Shown here: positions 35,224 through 43,002 of the stretch, piece after piece
How the letters are laid out: each line of letters begins with the position of its first letter
Numbering within the stretch: the first letter of the stretch is position 1
NCBI GenBank assembly: GCA_959026535.1
Contig: CAUFMB010000004.1
Location: forward strand, 1 to 64,000
Length of the DNA stretch: 64,000 bases
Direction of reading: 5' to 3'
Source of the DNA: an uncultured Collinsella sp.
Lineage (GTDB): Bacteria > Actinomycetota > Coriobacteriia > Coriobacteriales > Coriobacteriaceae
Position numbers and translations under genes: made by a program
The notes under the pieces: generated by a model
Told to the model about the DNA's origin: nothing
Seen by the model: only the letters and a program-made list of their open reading frames with translations
The model's database searches: none

Positions 35224-38001
35224 ATGATTCTCAACGGACCGGGGATTAGCTATACCGAGCCCGATATCGGCGCTGAGTTCGTGCCGCCGATACCGGAGCA
35301 TCCGCGCGAGGCCATCGTCAAACTGTGCGAGCACTGCACCAACCGTCTGTTGCACCGCGACGAGCTGCTGGGCTACGAGTACTGGTCGTTTGCCGAGGCC
35401 GCAACCGACGAGCAGGCCGAAGTGCTCTGCAAGATGAAGATGCGCCGTCCCTATACGCTGCCCGAGATGGTCAAGCTCACCAGCATGCCCGAAGCCGATA
35501 TCGAGAAGATGCTCGACGACATGAGCTACACGGGTCTGCTCGAGTACAACTGGGAAAACCCCGAGCACGCCAAGCAGTGGGTGCTGCCCATGCTGGTGCC
35601 GGGTTCCGCCGAGTTCCTCAACATGCGCGTGAGCCAGCTCGAGGAGCACCCGGTCTATGCCAAGTTCTTTGAGCAGGCGTCCAAGGGACCGCTGTCCAAG
35701 GCCACGCCGATGGTGCCGCCCGGAGGCGCCGGCATCGGCATGCACGTCATTCCGGTCGAGAAGGCCATCGACGCCGCGAGCACCTCGGTGCCGATCGAGC
35801 ATATCGAGCATTGGCTCGACAAATACGAGGGTAAGTATGCCGCCAGCACCTGCAGCTGCCGTGCGAGCCGTCGCGTGATGGGTGAGGGCTGCGCCGACGA
35901 CCCGGCCGATTGGTGCATCGCCGTGGGCGATATGGCCGACTACGTGGTCGAGACCGATCGTGGCCATTACGTGACCCGCGACGAGGTTTACGACATCTTG
36001 CGCCAGGCCGAGGACAACGGCTTTGTGCACCAGATCACCAACATTGACGGCGAGAACAAGATCTTCGCTATCTGCAACTGCAACGTCAACGTGTGCTACG
36101 CCCTGCGCACCTCTCAGCTGTTCAACACGCCCAACCTGTCGCGCTCGGCCTATGTCGCCAAGGTCGAGAAGGACAAGTGCGTGGCCTGCGGTCGCTGCGT
36201 TGAGGTGTGCCCGGCCGGCGCCGCCAAGCTCGGCCAGAAGCTCTGCAGCAAAAAGGCCGGCGGGCAGGTGCCCGAGTATCCGCGCCAGGAGCTGCCCGAC
36301 GCCACCAAGTGGGACCACACCAAGTGGTCGCCCAACTACCGCAATGACAACCGCATCGAGACGCACAAGTCCGGCACCGCTCCCTGCAAGACGGCCTGCC
36401 CCGCGCACGTTGCCGTTCAGGGCTATTTGAAGCTCGCGGCTCAGGGTCGCTATGACGAGGCCCTAGCACTCATTAAGCGCGAGAACCCGCTGCCCGCTAT
36501 CTGCGGCCGCGTGTGCAACCGCCGCTGTGAGGATGCCTGCACCCGCGGCCGTGTGGACGCTGCCGTGGCTATCGACGAGGTCAAGAAGTTCATCGCCCAG
36601 CGCGATCTGGACGCCGCGACCCGCTATGTCCCGCCTGTGGTGACCCCGACGCGTGCCGGCGGCTTCGACCAGAAGATCGCCATCATCGGTGCCGGTCCGG
36701 CCGGCCTGTCCTGCGCTTTCTACCTGGCCGAGAAGGGCTACAAACCTGTCGTGTTCGAGAAGAACGAGCGCCCGGGCGGCATGCTCACCTATGGCATTCC
36801 CAGCTTTAAGCTGCAGAAGGATGTTATCGAGGCCGAGGTCGAGGTTATTCGCCTGATGGGTGCCGAGTTCCGCTATGGCGTGGAAGTCGGTCGCGACGTG
36901 ACGCTCGACGAGCTGCGCGCGCAGGGCTTTAAGGCCTTCTACGTTGCCATTGGCTGCCAGGGCGGCCGCCTTGTCGGCATTCCGGGCGAGGATGCCGAGG
37001 ACGTGACCGTGGCCGTAGACTTCCTTCGCGAGGTTAACAGCGGCAAGATCGATACCCTGTCCGGCCGCACCATTGTGGTGGGCGGCGGCAACGTGGCCAT
37101 CGACGTTGCCCGCAACGCCTGCCGTCTGGGTTCCGAGCACGTTGAGATGTTCTGCCTGGAGAGTGAGGCCCAGATGCCCGCCAGCGAGGAAGAGCGTCGC
37201 GAGGCCATCGAGGACGGCGCGCACATCAGCTGCGGTTGGGGCCCCAAGGAGGTTCACCTGGACGAGGCCGGTCATGTGCGCGGCATCACCTTCAAGCGCT
37301 GCACGCGTGTCTTTGACGACGAGGGCCGTTTTGCGCCCGAGTACGACGAGAACGACCTGCGCCGTGTCGATGCCGACCGTGTCGTCATGTCGATCGGTCA
37401 GTCCATTGTGTGGGGCGACCTGCTGGCTGGCTCCAAGGTGGAGCTTGGCCGTGGTCAGGGCGCCCTTGCCGATCCCCAGACCTACCAGACCGCCGAACCC
37501 GACATCTTTGTGGGCGGCGACGTCTATACCGGTCCGAGCTTTGCCATCGATGCCATCGCCGCCGGTCACGAGGCCGCCGTGTCCATCCATCGCTTTGTGC
37601 AGCCGGGCTCCACGCTCACCATCGGCCGCAACCAGCGCCGCTACACCGCGCTCGACCGCAACGACGTTGTGCTCGAGAGCTACGACAACGCGAGCCGCGA
37701 GGTTGCGCATGTGGACCGCGAACGCGAGAAGGCTGCGCCGTTTAGCGAGTACGTCGAGACCTTTACCGAGGAGCAGGTGCGCGCCGAGACCGCCCGCTGC
37801 CTGGGCTGCGGCGCCTCGATCGTCGACTCCAACAAGTGTATCGGCTGCGGCCTGTGCACCACCAAGTGCGCGTTTGACGCTATCCATCTGGATCGCGACC
37901 GCCCCGAGTGCTCCACGATGGTCAAATACGAGCAAAAGCTTCCGAGCCTGGGCAAGTATGCTTTAAAGCGTGCAATCAAAATCAAGTTCGGTCGTAAATA
38001 G
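35224..38001 (+). CDS. Multi-cluster iron-sulfur/FAD NAD(P)H oxidoreductase (GltD-like core)
   Basis: Encodes 925 residues from ATG 35224 (GAGAAGGGACAACC upstream). Residues 1-~300 carry a winged-helix-like part and cysteine groups (LCEHC, TCSCR...EGC...WC, CNCNVNVC). A ferredoxin motif CVACGRCVEVCP is at 319-330. A GltD-type domain then has CKTACPAHV and CGRVCNRRCEDAC (388-440), with FAD motif IIGAGPAGLS near 487 and NAD(P) motif VVGGGNVAIDVA near 645. A C-terminal ferredoxin part (CLGCGASIVDSNKCIGCGLC...C) is near 857-880. The layout fits a bifurcating or ferredoxin-linked reductase. The substrate is unknown. Divergent from tetR. Confidence 0.88.
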   Translation: MILNGPGISYTEPDIGAEFVPPIPEHPREAIVKLCEHCTNRLLHRDELLGYEYWSFAEAATDEQAEVLCKMKMRRPYTLPEMVKLTSMPEADIEKMLDDMSYTGLLEYNWENPEHAKQWVLPMLVPGSAEFLNMRVSQLEEHPVYAKFFEQASKGPLSKATPMVPPGGAGIGMHVIPVEKAIDAASTSVPIEHIEHWLDKYEGKYAASTCSCRASRRVMGEGCADDPADWCIAVGDMADYVVETDRGHYVTRDEVYDILRQAEDNGFVHQITNIDGENKIFAICNCNVNVCYALRTSQLFNTPNLSRSAYVAKVEKDKCVACGRCVEVCPAGAAKLGQKLCSKKAGGQVPEYPRQELPDATKWDHTKWSPNYRNDNRIETHKSGTAPCKTACPAHVAVQGYLKLAAQGRYDEALALIKRENPLPAICGRVCNRRCEDACTRGRVDAAVAIDEVKKFIAQRDLDAATRYVPPVVTPTRAGGFDQKIAIIGAGPAGLSCAFYLAEKGYKPVVFEKNERPGGMLTYGIPSFKLQKDVIEAEVEVIRLMGAEFRYGVEVGRDVTLDELRAQGFKAFYVAIGCQGGRLVGIPGEDAEDVTVAVDFLREVNSGKIDTLSGRTIVVGGGNVAIDVARNACRLGSEHVEMFCLESEAQMPASEEERREAIEDGAHISCGWGPKEVHLDEAGHVRGITFKRCTRVFDDEGRFAPEYDENDLRRVDADRVVMSIGQSIVWGDLLAGSKVELGRGQGALADPQTYQTAEPDIFVGGDVYTGPSFAIDAIAAGHEAAVSIHRFVQPGSTLTIGRNQRRYTALDRNDVVLESYDNASREVAHVDREREKAAPFSEYVETFTEEQVRAETARCLGCGASIVDSNKCIGCGLCTTKCAFDAIHLDRDRPECSTMVKYEQKLPSLGKYALKRAIKIKFGRK

Positions 38002-38097
38002 GTAACCATGGCGGGTAAGGGGACGGCGCAGACTAGATTTCGCCGTCCCCTTGCTTTGAGTTTGCATCGCATCAACCGTTGTTGAAAGGTTTCTACC

Positions 38098-38526
38098 TTG
38101 CATGAATTGGGAATCGTTTATCACATTATTCGCGATGTTGAGAATGTGGCGCGCGCTCATGGCGTGCGTCGCGTTTCGAGCGTGACGTTGCTGTTGGGCG
38201 AGGTCTCGGGCGTCGTTTCCGACTTGCTGCTCGACGCTTGGCGCTGGGCAGCAGATAAAAAGCCTATCGCGCAGGGCGCGGAGCTTATCGTGGAGCCCGT
38301 CGAGGCCGTGACACATTGCGAGGCGTGCGGCCGCGACTACGCGACGGTCGAGCACGGCAAGACCTGTCCCCATTGCGGTAGCGGCGAGACATACCTGCTG
38401 CAGGGCCAAGAGGTCATGATCAAACAGATCGAGACCCCCGAAGAGGATCCGGCAGACGCTGTCCCCGACGGCCCTTGCGACGTCCCCGACGCCGTCGACG
38501 CCGCCAACCCCCTCCACATCGCCTAG
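38098..38526 (+). CDS. hypA: Hydrogenase nickel incorporation protein HypA
   Basis: Encodes 142 residues starting at TTG 38098, which gives the conserved N-terminus MHE; His2 is the nickel ligand and must directly follow the initiator, so this start is strongly favoured. The overlapping ATG at 38102 is out of frame. Zinc-site cysteines CEAC and CPHC are at about residues 74-109. The C-terminus has an extra acidic Asp/Pro tail (~25 residues). HypA delivers nickel with HypB to hydrogenase precursors. It sits 31 kb from hypCDEF, and no hypB is seen in the window. Confidence 0.92.
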   Translation: MHELGIVYHIIRDVENVARAHGVRRVSSVTLLLGEVSGVVSDLLLDAWRWAADKKPIAQGAELIVEPVEAVTHCEACGRDYATVEHGKTCPHCGSGETYLLQGQEVMIKQIETPEEDPADAVPDGPCDVPDAVDAANPLHIA

Positions 38527-38538
38527 GATTCCCTATAC

Positions 38539-38603
38539 GTTGCGGTGAAATAGTTCCTAAATCCAGCCTTCTGACTCTTAAACAAGAACTATTTCACCGC
38601 AAC
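38539..38603. repeat. Palindrome, GTTGCGGTGAAATAG family, copy 3
   Basis: 18-bp arms (38539-38556 and 38586-38603) around a 29-base loop, followed by TTTTTT. It shares GTTGCGGTGAAATAG with copies 1 and 2 but then diverges to TTC, with the complement changed to GAA. With its T-run it may terminate hypA. Confidence 0.88.
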
Positions 38604-38656
38604 TTTTTTGAGTAGTTTTGTTGAGCATAAGTCGTGAAAATAGTCAAGCCATGTCT

Positions 38657-38830
38657 GTTTAAACAAAATAGTGACAGTACGAGCACATTCGCACTTGCTT
38701 AATATCGATATTAATGAACAGCTTGCTTGTATCTATAAAATACATAGCTTGATGAGCGACGCCTTGTCGTGTAATGAGTCAAAATGCAGTAACGTAATCA
38801 ACTTGTAACAAACCTAGACGTTTAAACAAA
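38657..38830. promoter_or_regulatory. Two GTTTAAACAAA boxes upstream of the PTS operon
   Basis: GTTTAAACAAA occurs at 38657 and again at 38820, 163 bases apart, in an AT-rich gene-free stretch (38604-38931) leading to the mannose-type PTS operon. Each has a GTTTAAAC palindromic core. They could bind a PTS regulator, but the regulator gene is not in the window. Confidence 0.45.
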
Positions 38831-38931
38831 TAATCCAACCTTTTGCGGATTTAGCTATAATTCCACAATCCAAACAGGTATACTCCTTTCATGTCGTGTA
38901 GGAAATACGTAGACAAAAAGGAGGTTATGTG

Positions 38932-39921
38932 ATGGTAAGTATTGTTCTTGCTAGCCACGGGGACTTGGCAGCTGGAATCAAGCAGACGGGCTCGATGGTC
39001 TTTGGCGATCAGCCGTCTGTTGCCGTGGTCTCGCTCGAGCCGAGCATGGGCCCCGACGATTTCCGCGCCAAGGTCGAGGAAGCAGTCGCTTCCTTCGAGG
39101 ACCAGGAGCAGGTGCTCTTCCTCGTTGATCTGTGGGGCGGCACGCCGTTCAACCAGATCAGCGGGCTCATCGAGGGCCACGATTCCTGGGCTATCGTCAC
39201 CGGTGTCAACCTGCCTATGCTCATCGAGGCATATTCGCAGCGCTTTGACGCAAAGAACACTGCACATGCGATCGCAAAACATCTCGTGACTGAGGCTAAG
39301 GCTGGCGTGCGCGTCAAGCCCGAGTCTCTGGAGCCCGAGGAGAAGAAGCCGGCTGCGGCCGCCGCTGCTCCTGCAGGCGCCATCCCTCCGGGAACGGTCA
39401 TCGGCGACGGGCACATCAAGATTGCCCACGTCCGTATCGACACCCGTCTGCTTCATGGTCAGGTGGCCACCACGTGGACCAAGCAGATCAACCCCAACCG
39501 CATCATCGTGGTTTCCGACGGCGTTGCTCACGACGAGCTCCGCAAGACCATGATCGAGCAGGCTGCCCCTCCGGGAGTCCATGCCAACGTCGTGCCCATC
39601 AAGAAGATGGCCGAGGTCGTCAAGGACACGCGCTTTGGTGACACCAAGGCCATGCTGCTCTTTGAGAACCCGCAGGATCTGCTCAAGGCCATCGAGGCCG
39701 GCGTCGACATCAAGGAAGTCAACATCGGTTCCATGGCTCACTCCAAGGGCAAGGTCGTCGTCACCAACGCCGTCGCTATGGGCGATGACGACGTCAAGAC
39801 TCTCGAGGCCCTCAAGGCCAAGGGCGTCAAGTTCGAGGTCCGCAAGGTTCCTTCGGATTCCTCCGAGGATCTCGACGCCATGTTGAAGAAAGCTAAGGCC
39901 GAACTGGCCGCTCAAGCATAG
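38932..39921 (+). CDS. manX: PTS mannose-family EIIAB component
   Basis: Encodes 329 residues. ATG 38932 follows AAAAAGGAGG. The EIIA domain (1-~130) has the phospho-His in VLASHGDLAAG and LVDLWGGTPFNQ. An Ala/Pro linker (~140-165) leads to EIIB (~170-329), with phospho-His in RIDTRLLHGQVATTW. Transfers phosphate from HPr to a sugar entering through EIIC-EIID, encoded next. The sugar (mannose, glucose, fructose, sorbose or amino sugar) cannot be fixed from sequence. Confidence 0.95.
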   Translation: MVSIVLASHGDLAAGIKQTGSMVFGDQPSVAVVSLEPSMGPDDFRAKVEEAVASFEDQEQVLFLVDLWGGTPFNQISGLIEGHDSWAIVTGVNLPMLIEAYSQRFDAKNTAHAIAKHLVTEAKAGVRVKPESLEPEEKKPAAAAAAPAGAIPPGTVIGDGHIKIAHVRIDTRLLHGQVATTWTKQINPNRIIVVSDGVAHDELRKTMIEQAAPPGVHANVVPIKKMAEVVKDTRFGDTKAMLLFENPQDLLKAIEAGVDIKEVNIGSMAHSKGKVVVTNAVAMGDDDVKTLEALKAKGVKFEVRKVPSDSSEDLDAMLKKAKAELAAQA

Positions 39922-39939
39922 TAAAGGAGGGTCCGATAC

Positions 39940-40758
39940 ATGTCTGCAATCACTATTCTGCTTGTTGCGATTGTCGCGTTGCTTGCCGGTATGGAAGGCA
40001 TTCTGGATGAGTTCCAGTTCCATCAGCCGCTCGTGGCATGCACGCTTATCGGTCTCGTAACCGGTCACCTTCAGGAGGGCATCCTCCTGGGCGGTTCGCT
40101 CCAGATGATGGCCCTTGGCTGGGCTAACGTTGGCGCCGCTGTCGCGCCTGACGCCGCTCTGGCCTCGGTCGCTTCTTCGATCATCATGGTGCTCGCCCTC
40201 AACGGTGGCGCCACCGATTCGGCAAAGGCCGTTACCGCCGCCATCGCCGTCGCCGTCCCGCTGTCGGTCGCTGGTCTGTTCCTGACCATGATCTGCCGTA
40301 CCCTGGCTACCGCTATCGCTCACGCCATGGACGGTTGCGCCGAGAAGGGCGACTTCTCCGGCATCGAGCGCTGGCAGTACATTGCTATCCTCATGCAGGG
40401 CCTTCGTATCGCCATCCCGGCAGTACTTCTGTGCATCATCCCGGCCGAGGCTGTTACCAACGCGCTTAACGCTATGCCCGACTGGCTGTCCGGCGGTATG
40501 GCTGTCGGCGGCGGCATGGTCGCTTCCGTCGGTTACGCCATGGTCATCAACATGATGGCCACCAAGGAGACCTGGCCGTTCTTCATCCTCGGCTTTGTCC
40601 TTGCTGCCATCCCTCAGCTCACGCTGATCGCCCTTGGCCTCATCGGCATCTCCCTTGCCCTCATCTACCTTGGCCTTAAGGATCTGGCCAAGCAGGGTGG
40701 CGGCATGGGCGGCGGCTCCGGTGACCCGCTCGGCGACATTCTGAACGATTACGAGTAG
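39940..40758 (+). CDS. manY: PTS mannose-family EIIC component
   Basis: Encodes 272 residues with AAAGGAGGG upstream. Integral membrane protein with several Ala/Gly/Leu-rich helices; family signature GHLQEGILLGGSLQMMALGW is near residue 35. Forms the sugar channel with EIID. The operon is tightly spaced (18 bases after EIIAB, 16 before EIID). Confidence 0.95.
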   Translation: MSAITILLVAIVALLAGMEGILDEFQFHQPLVACTLIGLVTGHLQEGILLGGSLQMMALGWANVGAAVAPDAALASVASSIIMVLALNGGATDSAKAVTAAIAVAVPLSVAGLFLTMICRTLATAIAHAMDGCAEKGDFSGIERWQYIAILMQGLRIAIPAVLLCIIPAEAVTNALNAMPDWLSGGMAVGGGMVASVGYAMVINMMATKETWPFFILGFVLAAIPQLTLIALGLIGISLALIYLGLKDLAKQGGGMGGGSGDPLGDILNDYE

Positions 40759-40774
40759 GAGGGGAGTGATACAT

Positions 40775-41695
40775 ATGGCAGAGAACAAGATTCAGCTCAC
40801 CAAGGCTGACCGCAAGAAGGTTTGCTTCCGTCATCAGTTCCTTCAGGGCTCGTGGAACTACGAGCGTATGCAGAACGGCGGCTGGTGCTTCGCAATGATC
40901 CCTGCGATCAAGAAGCTCTACACCAGCAAGGATGACCAGATTGCCGCTCTTAAGCGCCACCTGGAGTTCTATAACACCCACCCCTATGTTTCCGCCCCCG
41001 TCATTGGCGTTACCCTCGCTCTCGAGGAGGAGCGCGCCAACGGTGCCCCGATTGACGACGTCGCCATTCAGGGCGTCAAGGTCGGTATGATGGGCCCGCT
41101 CGCCGGTGTCGGCGACCCCGCCTTCTGGTTCACCCTTCGCCCGATTCTGGGTGCTCTGGGCGCTTCCCTGGCCCTGTCCGGCAGCATCGCCGGTCCGCTG
41201 CTGTTCTTCTTCGCGTGGAACATCATCCGTTACGCCTTCCTGTGGTACACGCAGGAGTTTGGCTACAAGGTCGGCTCCTCCATCGCCAAGGACCTCTCCG
41301 GCGGTCTGATGGGCAAGGTCACCGAGGGTGCTTCCATCCTGGGTATGTTCATCATCGGCGCCCTGGTCGAGCGCTGGGTGTCCATCTCCTTCACCCCGGT
41401 CGTCTCCAAGGTCACGCAGTCTGCTGGCGCCTTTATCGACTGGGCTAACCTGCCCTCCGGTTCTGAGGGTGTCAAGGAAGCACTGACGATGTATAACTCC
41501 ATCGGTGCTAACGCCCTTGATCAGGTGAAGGTCACCACGCTTCAGGCCAACCTCGATCAGCTCATCCCCGGCCTTGCCGCTGTGTGCCTGACCCTGCTGG
41601 TCTGCAAGCTCCTCAAGAAGAAGGTCAGCCCGATCGTCATCATCCTGGCTCTCTTCGCCGTCGGCATCATCGGTCGCGTCTGCGGCTTCATGTAA
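40775..41695 (+). CDS. manZ: PTS mannose-family EIID component
   Basis: Encodes 306 residues from ATG 40775 (GGAGGGGAG upstream). Typical N-terminus FRHQFLQGSWNYERMQNGGW, the conserved KVGMMGPLAGVGDPAFWFTLRPI, and C-terminal membrane helices. Partner of EIIC. Confidence 0.95.
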   Translation: MAENKIQLTKADRKKVCFRHQFLQGSWNYERMQNGGWCFAMIPAIKKLYTSKDDQIAALKRHLEFYNTHPYVSAPVIGVTLALEEERANGAPIDDVAIQGVKVGMMGPLAGVGDPAFWFTLRPILGALGASLALSGSIAGPLLFFFAWNIIRYAFLWYTQEFGYKVGSSIAKDLSGGLMGKVTEGASILGMFIIGALVERWVSISFTPVVSKVTQSAGAFIDWANLPSGSEGVKEALTMYNSIGANALDQVKVTTLQANLDQLIPGLAAVCLTLLVCKLLKKKVSPIVIILALFAVGIIGRVCGFM

Positions 41696-41816
41696 GCACG
41701 CTTCGGCTTAAGACCGAGAGTTGCTAGGCAAGGGCTTTTGAGCCATTGAAACGGACCGCACCCGGTGGGTACACTGGATGCGGTCCGATTGTTTTATATT
41801 GGAGGGCGAGGCGCGT

Positions 41817-42215
41817 ATGGCGCAATCTCAGAACAGCACGGTCGATCTGGCAACGCCGGCAACCTGCCTGATGGGGCTTACCAGTCACGGTAACGTGATG
41901 GTGGGCAATAAGGCGTTTGAGTACTATAACGAGCGCAATCCCGAGGATTATATTCAAATCCCGTGGGACGAGGTCGACTATATTGCCGCCGAGGTTTTGC
42001 GCGGCACCAAGAAGATCTCGCGTTTTGCCATCTTTACCAAGGATACCGGCCACTTTACGTTTTCGACGCGCGACGACAAAGAGACGCTGCGAGCTGTGCG
42101 CAAGTACGTGGACGAGGATAGACTCGTGCGTTCGCCCGACTTTATCGACGTAACGACCAAGGGCGCCAAGAGCATCCCCGGTGTCATCAAGGGCCTCTTC
42201 CACAAAGGTAACTAG
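41817..42215 (+). CDS. manO: DUF956 protein (ManO-like PTS accessory)
   Basis: Encodes 132 residues from ATG 41817 (GGAGGGCGAGG upstream). Contains the DUF956 pattern: CLMGLTSHGNVMVGNKAFEYYN, IPWDEVDYIAAEV and FAIFTKDTGHFTFSTRD. The family is almost always encoded after mannose-type EIID genes and is thought to modulate that PTS. The stop codon forms the left end of a palindromic repeat. Confidence 0.88.
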   Translation: MAQSQNSTVDLATPATCLMGLTSHGNVMVGNKAFEYYNERNPEDYIQIPWDEVDYIAAEVLRGTKKISRFAIFTKDTGHFTFSTRDDKETLRAVRKYVDEDRLVRSPDFIDVTTKGAKSIPGVIKGLFHKGN

Positions 42216-42268
42216 TCATTGGGGACGTTCTTAAACGACTAGTCATTAAAGAACGTCCCCAATGACTA
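42213..42268. repeat. Palindrome with TAGTCATTGGGGACGTTCTT arms
   Basis: 20-bp arms (42213-42232; 42249-42268) are exact complements around a 16-base loop containing an ACTAGT core. The left arm includes the DUF956 stop codon. A single unpaired half (CATTGGGGACGTTCTTAAAT) is present near 22434. Confidence 0.9.
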
Positions 42269-42290
42269 CCTGTACTCTTCGCGGGATTCG

Positions 42291-42466
42291 CTGGGGAAAT
42301 ATCATCCCAGTTTGAACGCCTATTCTGGGATGTAGTTTCCGGAACGGGGCCGTTTGGGAAACCGTGTCCCGTTTCGGGCCGAAATTTTGGGATACAGTTT
42401 CCCAGCGAGGTCCCATTGGGAAAGCCTGACCCAGAATTTGCCCGGATAGTGGGACGCACTTTCCGG
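42291..42466. repeat. Three tandem imperfect palindromes, GGGAAA...TTTCCC family
   Basis: Units at about 42291-42342, 42354-42405 and 42416-42466. Each reads GGGAAA-N5/6-(A)CCC, a short spacer, then GGG-N6-TTTCC. The six to seven inner bases differ between units and the two arms mostly stay complementary (2-4 mismatches each). Similar sequence appears at 17571-17682. The stretch 42269-42545 has no gene; the array lies between the PTS operon and tRNA-Arg. Confidence 0.75.
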
Positions 42467-42545
42467 AGGGCTGTTCCACTGCAACTTCGAAGAGTGGCTA
42501 TACGCTGCATTACAACGGCGTAAATCTGCTACACTAGTACAACAT

Positions 42546-42621
42546 GCCTCCGTAGCTCAGGGGATAGAGCACCGCTCTCCTAAAGCGGGTGTCGACGGTT
42601 CGAATCCGCCCGGGGGCACCA
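42546..42621 (+). tRNA. tRNA-Arg (anticodon CCT)
   Basis: Complete cloverleaf: acceptor GCCTCCG / CGGGGGC, D arm GCTCAGGGGATAGAGC, anticodon arm CCGCT-CTCCTAA-AGCGG with CCT reading AGG, T loop TTCGAAT, discriminator A and encoded CCA. One A-C mismatch in the T stem. A terminator follows at 42631. Confidence 0.96.
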
Positions 42622-42630
42622 GGAAAATCG

Positions 42631-42665
42631 CAGGTCAGACGGTGTAAATCGTCTGACCTGTTTTT
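42631..42665 (+). terminator. Terminator after tRNA-Arg
   Basis: CAGGTCAGACG pairs with CGTCTGACCTG, followed by TTTTT. The following 42666-43002 holds no recognisable gene; being next to a tRNA 3' end and before a defence island, it may be a remnant of an integration event, but no direct repeat of the tRNA end was found. Confidence 0.92.
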
Positions 42666-43002
42666 GTATGAATAGGGGCAAAACTCGATTGAGGGGTGAG
42701 CTAGGGGTGAAAGTTCTTTCTATGGTGAGATCATCTCAACTCCATATTTTGTCCTCGGGGCTGGTTTTCAGCCCTTCCCACGGCCTGCGGGCTGGATGTG
42801 GGGGCCTTCAGCTATGCAAGGCGTTGAAAACCTAGGTTGACGTTGCTGTGAGATGGGCGAGTTTCCAACAGCCCCCGGCGTCTTCGGGTTTCGCCTGGGA
42901 CCCTGCGGCACCGTGGACCGTCGAAAACTCGCCCTTCCGCTTGGAAGAGGGCTTTTACCCCTTAAAATTGTCCGAAAGTGACAACGATGCAGGAGGTCCG
43001 GT

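Noticed and set aside
36463..37935. Antisense open frame over the large oxidoreductase
   Set aside because: No domain similarity, repetitive Ala/Gly/Leu/His composition, no start signals.
42291..42466. CRISPR array
   Set aside because: Repeats are imperfect palindromes of variable sequence without uniform repeats, unique spacers or cas genes nearby.
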